Source: Bacillota bacterium
GTDB taxonomy: Bacteria; Bacillota; Limnochordia; Darwinibacteriales; Darwinibacteriaceae
DNA length: 33,868 bases
Direction: 5' to 3'
Assembly (NCBI GenBank): GCA_012520355.1
Contig: JAAYOK010000206.1
Location: forward strand, 1-33,868
This document shows positions 17,212 to 27,970 of this stretch, piece by piece. How positions within the stretch are numbered: position 1 is the first letter of the stretch; each line of letters starts with the position of its first letter. The position numbers and the translations under genes are program-made. The notes under the pieces are model-generated. The model worked only from the letters and a program-made list of their open reading frames with translations. It ran no database searches and was not told the DNA's origin.

Positions 17212-17505
17212 ATGTTGCCAGTTGTATATCTGCCACAGGCAGAGAAGTATTTTAAGAAACTAAAGGACAAACAACTCAAGAGCAAGTTCAAGTCCGCGAT
17301 CCTGAAAATCAGAGAAAAACCATCGATTGGGCAAGAAAAATCCGGAGATTTAAGGGGAATATTCGCCCTCGATGTCTATCATGCTGGCCAAAATTACGAA
17401 CTAGCCTATCGAGTCTCACAACTGGATGACGGGGAAATAGTTGTGATTATCTTGGCCGGGACCAGGCAGAACTTCTATAAGGAGCTTAAGCGATACCTCA
17501 CCTAG
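17212..17505 (+). CDS. RelE/ParE-type toxin
   Basis: 97 aa; YLPQAEKYFKKLKDKQLKSKFKSAILKIREKP...GDLRGIFALDVYHAGQNYELAYRV...VVIILAGTRQNFYKELKRYL; 2-bp gap from antitoxin. Confidence 0.88.
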   Translation: MLPVVYLPQAEKYFKKLKDKQLKSKFKSAILKIREKPSIGQEKSGDLRGIFALDVYHAGQNYELAYRVSQLDDGEIVVIILAGTRQNFYKELKRYLT

Positions 17506-17556
17506 TGTAAATAATCTCCCGGTTACCAGTTCTAAGAGATCAAACTTGACTTTGAA

Positions 17557-17597
17557 GGCCCCTTGGAGCGATGATTTCGCTGCAAGGGGCCTTTTTT
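17557..17597. terminator. Terminator hairpin after the toxin gene; copy 2 of the 34-bp direct repeat
   Basis: Same 34 bp as 16652-16685, followed by cttttttgc. Confidence 0.9.
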
Positions 17598-17632
17598 GCT
17601 ACTATACTTGTGCTGTCCGTTTCTGTAGGTTA

Positions 17633-19045
17633 CTAGTTATGTTTATAGATTTCCCAGCCAAGATATTTATCTAAAGCTTCCTCAATGGCCCGAGCGTGGT
17701 TACCTGGGTTAATGGCAACGTGATGTTCGAAGCCATGGTTGCAGATATGATGTAGCAAAGCTTGGAATCTCTCTACGTGGACAACACCGTGGCCTCCAAA
17801 GGTGTTTAGGGGATCGCCGGTGAGTTGCCCCTCTCCTACATAACCGCGGATTCGCCCATGTGTATCATCCGTAGAGATGCGAGCGAAGGTCAGTGCCCCT
17901 TGCTTCAGGCGACCACTCAGGGTTCCGTAGGTGTTTTCTTGCCCTAGGGTGCGGGCTAAAATTGGTGGGTAATCCATCTCTGCTGACTCGAAAAACTGCT
18001 CGGGGAAGTTACTGCAGTGGAAGAGGACTGCTTTATCCTCATCATCTCCGTAGTTGTTGTTCCAATCCACGAGTGCACTGGCTCGGCCAGAGGCAAGTTG
18101 TAAGATATACATGGAAATTGCGCCTGTCACATCGGTCTCGCAAGCACTGGGCATCAGCTGCGAAGACATCATGCTCATCAGGGTACATGGTGTAATCTGC
18201 ATATATTGTTCTAAGGCATTCCAACACTGTATGGCTGAGGCATTCAGATGATTACGGGACATCCAATCATCGAGGGCTACTCCGAATTTTGCCACACGAA
18301 GCAGGGCGTTTTCCGGCACCTTGGCAGTGGATATATAGGCTTCGATGGACTGTAATTTACTGCTTATTTCTTGACTAGCGTCATCAAGCTTTTCGGCGGC
18401 GCCAACAATTTCCAGTAGATCCACTGGCTCCACAGAAATTCCATTGGCCTCGAGGAGCTTTTCGCTGAAACGCACCGTGTTAAAAGCTGCTGGACGGGCA
18501 CCGACTAGGCCAATTCGCATTTTGGGCAAGCCATCAGTGATCCTGCAGATCGCTGCAAAGCGGTGTAGGTCAGAGCGAAATTCTGCCGACTTGGGATCCA
18601 CTGTATGCAAATCGGTGAGCGAGTATTTAAAACCATATTGTCTAAGGTTGTTACAGACAGACATTTTGCCGCAGAAACTGTCGCGGCGATTGGAAGGGTC
18701 CATCTGGTCAAGCTCATCGGGGTAGGCATGAACGAGGATTGGTACACGCAAGCCAGACATACGTATAGCTCCCACAACGGCTTTCTCATCACCAAAGTTG
18801 GGTAGCGTAATAATGATGCCGTCAATGGTATCTCTGTTCTCCCGCAATAACTCTGCACACTTGACAGAGTCTTCGTACGTCTTAACACTCCCATATTCCG
18901 TCGCATTAGTATCAAGAGAAATCGCATTGAACCCTTCATCAGCCAAGACATCGAGGACATTTTGGCGCCCTGCTAAACACAGTTCACCCGGGAAAAAATC
19001 ACGGTTCCCCACAATTACGGCGAAGGTAGTCTTTTTCATCCCCAT
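17633..19045 (-). CDS. L-fucose/L-arabinose isomerase-like sugar isomerase family protein
   Basis: 470 aa; VIVGNRDFFPGELC, LVGARPAAFNTVRFSEKLLEANGISVEPVDL, CETDVTGAISMYILQLASG, HCSNFPEQ, H-rich C-terminus VAINPGNHARAIEEALDKYLGWEIY. Confidence 0.8.
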   Translation of the reverse strand: MGMKKTTFAVIVGNRDFFPGELCLAGRQNVLDVLADEGFNAISLDTNATEYGSVKTYEDSVKCAELLRENRDTIDGIIITLPNFGDEKAVVGAIRMSGLRVPILVHAYPDELDQMDPSNRRDSFCGKMSVCNNLRQYGFKYSLTDLHTVDPKSAEFRSDLHRFAAICRITDGLPKMRIGLVGARPAAFNTVRFSEKLLEANGISVEPVDLLEIVGAAEKLDDASQEISSKLQSIEAYISTAKVPENALLRVAKFGVALDDWMSRNHLNASAIQCWNALEQYMQITPCTLMSMMSSQLMPSACETDVTGAISMYILQLASGRASALVDWNNNYGDDEDKAVLFHCSNFPEQFFESAEMDYPPILARTLGQENTYGTLSGRLKQGALTFARISTDDTHGRIRGYVGEGQLTGDPLNTFGGHGVVHVERFQALLHHICNHGFEHHVAINPGNHARAIEEALDKYLGWEIYKHN

Positions 19046-19068
19046 CTCCCTCTCTAATTTTCTTCAAG

Positions 19069-20562
19069 TTATTTAACCCATCCTAACGAACGTTGGACTG
19101 CCTCGTGCCAGCTCCCCACAAAGTGCTGCATGTTCGGCAGATCCTGCTCAGGATAGTAATACTTCTCTAAACTAGCCTTGTGCATCGCTTCAATGTCCCT
19201 GGTGTTCCACATCCCAGCCATCAGCCCCGCCAGATATGCTGCTCCTTGTGCAGAAACTTCGTGATTCGAACTCGTTGCTAAGGGGCATTGGAGGAGATCG
19301 GCTTGGAGCTGCATGAGATACCCATTGCGGGAAGCACCTCCACCGCAGAAGATCATCTCAGTATCGATCTGGTACGCTTCTCTAAAGGACGTAAACACGT
19401 CATACACTTGCAATGCAATTGCATCTAAAGCGGCTCGCACAATATGTTCTGGCCTCGTACCTCCTGTCAGCCCGATTAAGAGCCCACGAGCATTGGGATC
19501 CCACCAGGGTGTACCTAGACCAGAAAAGGCAGGAACAAAGTAGACTCCACCAGTATCTCTGACGCTCTTGGCCATAGCTTCTGTCTCGCTGGAGTCAGAA
19601 AATAGGTCCAGACTGTCCCGGAGCCATTCAATGCCCGTTCCCGTTGCGTGGATAATACCCTCCACAGCGTATGTTATCTTATCATGGAATTGCCAGGCAA
19701 TCGTTAGGCCCAATCCCTCTTTGATATCGATAGCAGACGAGCCGATGTTCATCAAGACAGAGGAACCAGTGCCATAAGTGACTTTGCCCATGCCCTCTTT
19801 GAGGGCCCCTTCGCCAAATAGGGCGGCTTGGGAATCACCAATCATGGCCAGAATGGGAATTCCATCAGGGATATCGACTAAGCCTCGGGTTGTTCCAAAA
19901 TGATCCCCGCTTTTCTTAATCTCTGGTAATAAGCTACTCGGGACTCCAAAAATCTCGCAGAGTTTTTCGTCCCAGGCTAATGTATAGATATTCATCAGCT
20001 GGGTACGGGAGGCATTGGTTACATCTGTGGCATAGGACTGACCTTGTGTCAGATTCCATAAGAGCCAACTGTCTACTGTACCTAAGCAGAACTTTTCCTT
20101 ACTACCAAGCTGTTCTAAGATCCACGCCATCTTTGTTGCGGAAAAATAGGGGTCAATGGGCAGTCCTGTTAGTTTGAGAATAAGGGGTTCTAGTCCATCG
20201 CTACGTAGTTTTTGGCAAGTGTCGGTGGTGCGTCTGCATTGCCAGACGATGGCTGGCATTAGGGGTTCGTTGGTTATTCGATCCCAGGCCACCGTTGTTT
20301 CACGTTGGTTACTAATGGCAAGGGCTTCGATAGAGTAATCCGCAGCGAGACAAAGTTTAGCAACCTCCCGCAACGTCTCGTAGGTGCTTTGCCAGAGAAC
20401 AGCCGGATCTTGTTCGACCCATCCAGGCCTGGGATAAGCAATGGAGAGAGTACGATAGGCCCGAAAAATAACCCTCCCGGCTGAATCAAATGCCACAGAG
20501 CGGGTTCCTGTTGTTCCCTCGTCGATGGCAATAATGCATTTCTTGGCCACGGCTCTGAACAC
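19069..20562 (-). CDS. FGGY-family carbohydrate kinase (GlpK/XylB-like)
   Basis: IIAIDEGTTGTRSVAFD, PGWVEQDPAVLWQST, AIVWQCRRT, VTYGTGSSVLMNIG, FVPAFSGLGTPWWDPNARG, IFCGGGASRNGYLMQLQADLL. Confidence 0.92.
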   Translation of the reverse strand: MFRAVAKKCIIAIDEGTTGTRSVAFDSAGRVIFRAYRTLSIAYPRPGWVEQDPAVLWQSTYETLREVAKLCLAADYSIEALAISNQRETTVAWDRITNEPLMPAIVWQCRRTTDTCQKLRSDGLEPLILKLTGLPIDPYFSATKMAWILEQLGSKEKFCLGTVDSWLLWNLTQGQSYATDVTNASRTQLMNIYTLAWDEKLCEIFGVPSSLLPEIKKSGDHFGTTRGLVDIPDGIPILAMIGDSQAALFGEGALKEGMGKVTYGTGSSVLMNIGSSAIDIKEGLGLTIAWQFHDKITYAVEGIIHATGTGIEWLRDSLDLFSDSSETEAMAKSVRDTGGVYFVPAFSGLGTPWWDPNARGLLIGLTGGTRPEHIVRAALDAIALQVYDVFTSFREAYQIDTEMIFCGGGASRNGYLMQLQADLLQCPLATSSNHEVSAQGAAYLAGLMAGMWNTRDIEAMHKASLEKYYYPEQDLPNMQHFVGSWHEAVQRSLGWVK

Positions 20563-20570
20563 CTCCCTAC

Positions 20571-21518
20571 TTAAGAATTGGACTCTAAGAAATCTCTTGT
20601 CCGTTGGGCAATTCCCTCAGCAGTCAGCCCATATCGTTCGCGCAACTTCTCTGCTGGTCCCCCTACGCTAAATTCGGAGGTTCCTATTCTAAGAATCTTT
20701 AATGGGTGATGTTCACTGAGCGCGGAGGAGATTGCGTCGCCGAGTCCACCATGAATGGAATGCTCCTCGACAGTAATGGCGACCCTACCGCCAGATGCAG
20801 CTTTCACTACTCCCTTAACATCTAGGGGAGATAGGGTGCTAACATTAACCACTCCTGCCTCCACTCCTTGCTTGGCTAAACTTTGGGCAGCTTCTAGCGC
20901 ACGAACAACCATAGCCCCACAGGTAAAGATAGTACAGTCAGATCCGGTACGGAGCGTGCGCGCCTTGCCTATCTCGAAGGTTCCAGGCATCCCTAAGTCA
21001 ACGGGGACTTTCGTCCGGTAAAGACGCAAGTACGCCGGTCCATCGAGTTTAAGCAATGCTTGCATAGCCTCTTTTGTTTCCTTATGATCGGCCGGAATAA
21101 TGATTGGGAAGTTGGGCAAAGCCCTTAAGACACCTAAGTCTTCCAGTGCGTGGTGTGTGGCCCCCAGAGCTCCATAATCAAGACCGGTTGTGTTGCCCAC
21201 AAGCTTGACATTGTGAGCGGAATAGACAATATCATTCTTGATTTGCTCTAGGGCTCGATAACTAAGAAAGCATGTTGCCGAACAAACCCAGGGCTGTTGC
21301 CCAGCGGCGGCAAGGCCCGCGGCAAAGCCAACCAAGTTCTGCTCTGCAATACCGACATTAAATAGTTTCGAGGGATATCGGGCAGCGAATTCGGCCAGAC
21401 GCGAGGAACTGAGGGAGTCATTAACCACAGCGCTAATTCGCTCATTGTTTTCAGCGGCAAGTGCTAGTTCTCTGACAAATACATCGCGGACATCACTCAC
21501 TGGAACTCCCCCTTTCAA
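20571..21518 (-). CDS. Transketolase C-terminal subunit (split transketolase)
   Basis: RYPSKLFNVGIAEQNLVGFAAGLAAAGQQPWVCS, GATHHALEDLGVLRALPNFPIIIPAD, VEEHSIHGGLGDAISSALSE. Confidence 0.94.
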   Translation of the reverse strand: MKGGVPVSDVRDVFVRELALAAENNERISAVVNDSLSSSRLAEFAARYPSKLFNVGIAEQNLVGFAAGLAAAGQQPWVCSATCFLSYRALEQIKNDIVYSAHNVKLVGNTTGLDYGALGATHHALEDLGVLRALPNFPIIIPADHKETKEAMQALLKLDGPAYLRLYRTKVPVDLGMPGTFEIGKARTLRTGSDCTIFTCGAMVVRALEAAQSLAKQGVEAGVVNVSTLSPLDVKGVVKAASGGRVAITVEEHSIHGGLGDAISSALSEHHPLKILRIGTSEFSVGGPAEKLRERYGLTAEGIAQRTRDFLESNS

Positions 21519-22368
21519 TCTTCACTAGTAGTTCAGCACGAGCCAGCTCATATTCAGATTCAGACGGGACCTTGTGGTGCCATTTGGATTGGTTTTCGAT
21601 AAAAGAAACACCACGCCCCTTGGTTGTATTAGCGATAATTGCCCGTGGGGCACCATGCGTGCAGTTTCTAGGAGTAAATGCTTCCATTAGGGCACCATGG
21701 TCGTGGCCATCTACTTCCGACACATCCCAGGCAAAGCTTCGGAACTTTGCGCTCAGATCTCCCAGCGCCAAGGTACTGTCCACAAAATCACCCTGTTGCA
21801 ATCCGTTTCGGTCAATGATGGCAGTGAGATTGGCGAGTTGCATGTGGGATGCCAACATGATAGCTTCCCAGTTTGAACCTTCCTGAAGTTCCCCATCACC
21901 GATCAACACATAGACATTGGGTACGATATCTCCATGATCTTGCTGGCGTAAAGCGGCGGCCATACCCGATGCGACGGACAAACCATGCCCCAAAGCGCCT
22001 GTATTATGTTCTACTCCTGGCGTTTTCAAGCGATCTGGATGGCCCATCAGCCTCGTCTCATATCCTTGATAGGTGTCGAGCCAATCTTTTGGTATGAATT
22101 CGCGAGCTGCAAGGGTTGCATAAAGTGCTCCAGCAGCATGCCCCTTACTGAGGACAAACCTATCTCTTGTAGATAATTTGGGATTTGCCGGATCGATCCT
22201 CAGAGTAGAAAAGTAGAGGACGGTCAAAATATCTAGACAGGAAAAGTCTGGTGCAATATGTCCTTGTTTGGCTTTATATGTCATTTCCAGTGACATTAAC
22301 CGGGATTTGTTGCTTTGCACCTGAAGAAACGTCAGGACATCTTGAAACTTGGATCCACTGTTGCCCAT
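21493..22368 (-). CDS. Transketolase N-terminal (TPP-binding) subunit
   Basis: FVLSKGHAAGALYATLA, GALGHGLSVASGMAAALR, VLIGDGELQEGSNWEAIMLASH, IIDRNGLQQ; 26-bp overlap with C-terminal subunit. Confidence 0.95.
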   Translation of the reverse strand: MGNSGSKFQDVLTFLQVQSNKSRLMSLEMTYKAKQGHIAPDFSCLDILTVLYFSTLRIDPANPKLSTRDRFVLSKGHAAGALYATLAAREFIPKDWLDTYQGYETRLMGHPDRLKTPGVEHNTGALGHGLSVASGMAAALRQQDHGDIVPNVYVLIGDGELQEGSNWEAIMLASHMQLANLTAIIDRNGLQQGDFVDSTLALGDLSAKFRSFAWDVSEVDGHDHGALMEAFTPRNCTHGAPRAIIANTTKGRGVSFIENQSKWHHKVPSESEYELARAELLVKIERGSSSE

Positions 22369-22418
22369 CCCAACACCTCCTTTATAATTTTTAATGGCGA
22401 ACTAGCTTTAAGGCAATA

Positions 22419-22432
22419 GTTCTTTTTTGAAC
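22419..22432. promoter_or_regulatory. Putative operator GTTC-N6-GAAC upstream of the transketolase genes
   Basis: gttcttttttgaac; same half-site geometry recurs at 23393-23406. Confidence 0.4.
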
Positions 22433-22622
22433 GTCTAGTTCCTTCTTTGTTTCAAAATGTTTTTTTGGAACCCCTTTCTCGACGTAAGGCTGAAGGAGAT
22501 TGGGTTATTCAGCAGAATCCTTACATTGGGATTCAATTCTTTGATCTTGAATAAAGAATAAGCATGTAACAAGATTGGAACAAGCAGGCCTATAATTACG
22601 ATATCTAATAGGAGTGGTTCTA

Positions 22623-23384
22623 TTGTTAGCGTTTGAACGCACCCAAGCGATCTTGAGGATTTTGCGTGACAACAAAATGGCGTCAGTACGTGAGTTGGCC
22701 GAGGAGTTCGGCGTATCTGTCGTCACGATCCGGCGCGATCTGGAGCGTTTGGAAAACGATGGTTTGGTATTGAAAAAGCACGGTGGTGCAGTGTTGCTCG
22801 ATCACAATATGGAAACAGGACTCCAGCTAAGTGAACGAGAGCAACTCTACCGGAGGGAAAAGAAGTTGATTGGCGAAGCCGCAGCAAGGCTCGTGAAGCC
22901 CGGTACTTCAGTCATTCTTGATGAAGGTTCGACTTGCCTTGAGGTGGCCCGAGCACTACGTAACGCGACCGATATTACGGTCATAACAAATGGGCTTAGG
23001 GTAGGGGCTGAGCTTCTGGGCACCGGCGTTAACTTGATTTTAGTGGGCGGCGTTACGGATCATCAAAGTGCGATGCTTTATGGACCCGAAACAGAGAGGG
23101 TCTACAAGAGTCTCCGTGCAGACATTTATTTTATGGGTCTTGATGCTTTTTCGGAAGTTGACGGCATTATGGATGCCAGCGTCCTACAAGTTAGTCTTAA
23201 GAACGTGAAGGTCAACGCCGTCCAGCGAGTGATCGGTGTGGCTAATGGAGCAAAATATGGCAAGCGGGCCATGTCGCTGATTGGCCCTTTGAGTCTCTTA
23301 GATGCTCTTGTAACCGAGGGGCCTGTGGATGCCGAACTGAGAGAATGCTTGGCTCGGCATCGCATTGAGTGTATTGAAGCCTAA
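22623..23384 (+). CDS. DeoR/GlpR-family transcriptional regulator
   Basis: TTG start with aggag 9 nt upstream; RTQAILRILRDNKMASVRELAEEFGVSVVTIRRDLERLENDGLVLKKHGGAVL; DEGSTCLEVARAL, ITNGLRV. Confidence 0.94.
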   Translation: MLAFERTQAILRILRDNKMASVRELAEEFGVSVVTIRRDLERLENDGLVLKKHGGAVLLDHNMETGLQLSEREQLYRREKKLIGEAAARLVKPGTSVILDEGSTCLEVARALRNATDITVITNGLRVGAELLGTGVNLILVGGVTDHQSAMLYGPETERVYKSLRADIYFMGLDAFSEVDGIMDASVLQVSLKNVKVNAVQRVIGVANGAKYGKRAMSLIGPLSLLDALVTEGPVDAELRECLARHRIECIEA

Positions 23385-23392
23385 ATTTTTAT

Positions 23393-23406
23393 GTTCTAAC
23401 AGGAAC
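23393..23406. promoter_or_regulatory. Putative operator GTTC-N6-GAAC upstream of the DUF2291/rbsACB genes
   Basis: gttctaacaggaac, same geometry as 22419-22432. Confidence 0.4.
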
Positions 23407-23607
23407 AAAAGCAAACCAAAAAGATCTAAAAAGTTCAAAATGAAAGAAGGAAATCGCTGAGCTGTAGAGTATATCTTTCTTAAGGAATTAACAAGGAGTT
23501 AGTAACCATGTCAAAGAAGGGGACGATGTTAGGGGAATTGGAAGGTGATTGTGTCTGGGTTGCGCGTCAGGGATTTTGAAGGAGAGGAGAGAGTGGCATT
23601 GTCGATG

Positions 23608-24282
23608 AAGATAGTTGTGCAAGGGTCTAATGGTCACATGCGTACAAGGCACCTATTTGTGGTACTTATACTCGGGATCCTTTTTTTGAGCGGATGTACG
23701 ATTGCTACAGTTAGACCCATCGATCCGATAACAGGGAAAGCCATAATTGAGCAGCAAGTATTTAGCGCAGCAGATTATGTGGAGCAAAGGTGGGAGAGCC
23801 AAGTCTTGCCTTACGCACAAGCTGAAGCTGTTCCCTTCGATGTTCTCCTTGAAGGTCTTCGTACCGATAGGGAATCTACAGAGCAGAAGTACGGAGTACG
23901 GGAGGGAACCAATGCCTATAATTTCTTAGTCACTGGCACTGGAACCGTGCTTGAAGTTGATACTAGTTCCCTGATGGGGCTCTTGCATGTGGAAATGGAA
24001 GGCATAAACGATGCACCAAGGGTCAGTTTGCAAATTGGCCCTGTAATTAGGGGAACCGCTCTACGTGATGCCGTTCCATTCATTGACTTTGACCAATTCA
24101 CAAATCAGATAGAGTTTGCGAATGTATCAAACCAGCTACACATGAGGGTTCGAGAAGATGTCTTATCCGGCTTTGGCAAAGAAGAAGCTGTGGGCAAAAA
24201 GATCACCTTCTATGGCGCTTTTACGCTTGATTCTTTAGATGTCTTTACAATCACCCCAGTTAATTTAAGGGTAGGTGATTAG
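23608..24282 (+). CDS. DUF2291 family predicted lipoprotein associated with ribose-type ABC transporters
   Basis: Lipobox signal MRTRHLFVVLILGILFLSGC; body VRPIDPITGKAIIEQQVFSAADYVEQRWES...; start uncertain (23545, 23608 or 23638). Confidence 0.78.
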   Translation, partial: KIVVQGSNGHMRTRHLFVVLILGILFLSGCTIATVRPIDPITGKAIIEQQVFSAADYVEQRWESQVLPYAQAEAVPFDVLLEGLRTDRESTEQKYGVREGTNAYNFLVTGTGTVLEVDTSSLMGLLHVEMEGINDAPRVSLQIGPVIRGTALRDAVPFIDFDQFTNQIEFANVSNQLHMRVREDVLSGFGKEEAVGKKITFYGAFTLDSLDVFTITPVNLRVGD

Positions 24283-24283
24283 T

Positions 24284-25855
24284 ATGATGGCTCGTGCGGA
24301 CCAAAAGGATCAGCTCGATGTTGCTTTAGAAGCGCGCAGCATTACCAAGGTTTATCCTGGAACAGTGGCCCTCGATGACGTAGACTTTCGGATCCACCGA
24401 GGTAAGGTCAACGTTTTGATCGGCGAAAACGGTGCGGGTAAGTCGACCTTGATGAAGATTTTGGCAGGCGTGGAACATGCTACTGCTGGGCACCTGTATT
24501 TAGACGGGGAGGAGGTTATTATCCAATCCCCCCAGCAGGCGGTGAAGCATGGTATCGGTATTATTTTTCAAGAGCTTAATCTCTTTCCCAACCTCAGTGT
24601 AGCCGAGAACATCTTTGCAGCTAATGAGATTAAGTCCAAACTGAACATCATTGATCATGCTAAGCAGGAAGAAACCACTCGTACTTTGCTCCAACGGCTT
24701 GAGCGGAACATTGCACCCCGTGCCTTAGTAGAAACCCTTCGGATCGGGGAGCAACAACTGGTGGAGATCGCTAAGGCGTTGGCTTTGGACGTGAAAATCT
24801 TGATTATGGATGAACCCACATCATCCCTGAGCGTCAACGAGACCGAGGTGCTGTTCCGAATTATCGAGCAACTCAAGAGCCAAGGCGTATCCATTGTATA
24901 CATATCACATCGCCTTGATGAGTGTATCCGTATGGGCGACTATTTTACTGTCCTGCGTGATGGTAAGCTTGTGGCTGAGTGTACCAAGAGTGAAGTGTGT
25001 CTCTCTTGGATTGTGGAAAACATGTCTGGTCGCAAACTAGATTCAGTAGCCAATAGAGAAGCGTATGACATGACCCAGGAAGTTCTTAAAGTGAGCAATC
25101 TTTCCCTCCCTTCCTCGGTTGACAAAAATCGGTATCTCGTCAATAATGTGTCCTTTTCTCTCCATGCTGGTGAGATTATCGGAATTTATGGCCTAGTTGG
25201 GGCAGGCCGAACAGAGCTGATGGAATGTCTGATGGGGCTCCACCCAAGCGCAACCGGTTCGATTGTACTTGATGGCGAGGAAATATCGCATTTACGTTTG
25301 GATCAAAGGCTCAGAAAAGGAATTACCCTGATACCTGAGGACCGACAAAGACAGGGATTGGTTCAGAAACTGTCAGTGGAAGACAATATTACACTGGCAA
25401 ACTTGAAGGAATATCTCAAGCGATTTTATCTGTCTCGCGCAAAAGAAATAGCGGATGTAAAGACTATGGTCAAACATCTATCGATTAAGGTTTCCAACGT
25501 AAAGCAAGGGATTACATCGTTAAGTGGTGGAAATCAACAGAAGGTTGTAATTGCGAAAAACCTTCTGACGGAACCAAAAGTTCTGTTGATGGATGAACCC
25601 ACGCGGGGAATTGACGTTGGTGCTAAGAATGAAGTCTTTCAGATCATGAATGAGTCGGCTGATCGCGGTCTAGGAATCATCTTTGTCTCTTCGGAACTTG
25701 AAGAGATTACGCGGATGGCTGATCGAATTATTGTCATGTCTGAGGGCGATGTGACAGCCGACTGCAGGCGTGGTGAGATCACCGAGTCCGAGTTAGTCCA
25801 GGCATCTGTAGCTAGTCGGGAACGAAAAAGGAGGGAAGCCAATGAATCCGCTTAA
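24284..25855 (+). CDS. rbsA: Ribose-type ABC transporter ATP-binding protein (RbsA family)
   Basis: LIGENGAGKSTLMKILAGVEHATAGHLYLDGEEV, LIMDEPTSSLSVNE, GLVGAGRTELMECLMG, LSGGNQQKVVIAKNL, LLMDEPTRGIDVGAKNE; ATG 24284 or 24275. Confidence 0.95.
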   Translation: MMARADQKDQLDVALEARSITKVYPGTVALDDVDFRIHRGKVNVLIGENGAGKSTLMKILAGVEHATAGHLYLDGEEVIIQSPQQAVKHGIGIIFQELNLFPNLSVAENIFAANEIKSKLNIIDHAKQEETTRTLLQRLERNIAPRALVETLRIGEQQLVEIAKALALDVKILIMDEPTSSLSVNETEVLFRIIEQLKSQGVSIVYISHRLDECIRMGDYFTVLRDGKLVAECTKSEVCLSWIVENMSGRKLDSVANREAYDMTQEVLKVSNLSLPSSVDKNRYLVNNVSFSLHAGEIIGIYGLVGAGRTELMECLMGLHPSATGSIVLDGEEISHLRLDQRLRKGITLIPEDRQRQGLVQKLSVEDNITLANLKEYLKRFYLSRAKEIADVKTMVKHLSIKVSNVKQGITSLSGGNQQKVVIAKNLLTEPKVLLMDEPTRGIDVGAKNEVFQIMNESADRGLGIIFVSSELEEITRMADRIIVMSEGDVTADCRRGEITESELVQASVASRERKRREANESA

Positions 25856-26906
25856 ATCAAATTCTCCTAAGTTGGCAACTGGTAGTCCTACGTCTGTGCG
25901 TCTCTTATTGCTTCAACTGAGGGCATTCCTTGCTCTAATCGTCCTTGTTGTTACATTTGCCATTTTAATGCCCAATAGCTTCTTGCATGTAAATAACCTT
26001 GTGATTTTGACGAAGCAAGTGGCCATTAATGCAATTTTAGGAATAGGGATGACATTCGTTATTCTCACCGGAGGTATTGATTTGTCTGTGGGATCCATCG
26101 TTGGTTTAACAGGCATGATCGCCGGAGGGTTGATTCACGAAGGTCTCTTATTACCGTATTTCTCTGTATCCGTGTTTTTCAACATCTGGATTGTGATGTT
26201 CATTGCATTGGTTGTAGGGGTGCTACTCGGGGCAATTAATGGGCAATTGATTACCAAGTTCAACGTACCTCCGTTTATTGCCACACTCGGAGTAATGTAC
26301 ATGGCACGGGGAGCGGCTTTGCTCCGTTCTAATGGCAGAACATTCCCTAATCTAGTCGGACATGAGACCCTGGGAAATCAGGGATTCGAGCTCCTCGGGC
26401 AGAGTACTTTCTTGTACTTGCCCTATCCGATTTGGATCATGATTGTGCTGGCCCTAGTGGCGGTCTTCATCTCGAAAAAGACACCTTTTGGTCGTAATGT
26501 CTATGCTGTAGGGGGCAACGAACAGGCTGCGCACTTGTCTGGTATTAGGGTGAACAGAGTGAAGCTCGTCACTTATATGCTATCCGGCTTCTGTGCTGCC
26601 ATTGTGGGCTTAATTATTACCTCACAGCTTGTGGCGGCGCATCCTGCCACGGGAGAAGCATTCGAAATGAATGCCATTGCAGTTGTCGTTCTCGGTGGGA
26701 CTTCCCTTGCAGGTGGTAGGGGTACCATAGGAGGAACCCTGATCGGTGCTTTTGTGATCGGTGTTCTCAACAATGGATTGGTCTTGATGGGTGTGACACA
26801 GTTTTGGCAGACAGTTATCAAGGGACTCGTGATTGTGCTAGCAGTTGTCATCGATCAGTTGCAACAGAGGGCGCAGAAGCAAGCGATGCTCCAATCGGCA
26901 GATTGA
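25842..26906 (+). CDS. rbsC: Ribose-type ABC transporter permease (RbsC family)
   Basis: GMTFVILTGGIDLSVGSIVGLTGM, PFIATLGVMYMARGAALL, AVGGNEQAAHLSGIRVNRVK, VVVLGGTSLAGGRGTIGGTLIGA. Confidence 0.95.
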   Translation: MNPLKSNSPKLATGSPTSVRLLLLQLRAFLALIVLVVTFAILMPNSFLHVNNLVILTKQVAINAILGIGMTFVILTGGIDLSVGSIVGLTGMIAGGLIHEGLLLPYFSVSVFFNIWIVMFIALVVGVLLGAINGQLITKFNVPPFIATLGVMYMARGAALLRSNGRTFPNLVGHETLGNQGFELLGQSTFLYLPYPIWIMIVLALVAVFISKKTPFGRNVYAVGGNEQAAHLSGIRVNRVKLVTYMLSGFCAAIVGLIITSQLVAAHPATGEAFEMNAIAVVVLGGTSLAGGRGTIGGTLIGAFVIGVLNNGLVLMGVTQFWQTVIKGLVIVLAVVIDQLQQRAQKQAMLQSAD

Positions 26907-26996
26907 TCGCAAACGAGAAGTCTCTTACGGGGGGTGAGACATGGGGAACTCGATCAGGATGTGACTGGGAAAGGTAATACTTACATGAAAAAATAA

Positions 26997-27962
<966 letters not shown>

Positions 27963-27970
27963 AGAGAAGT

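Noticed and set aside
16652-17590. The two identical 34-bp repeats as a CRISPR array
   Set aside because: Only two copies 905 bp apart, each a terminator hairpin with genes between; no spacer structure or cas genes.
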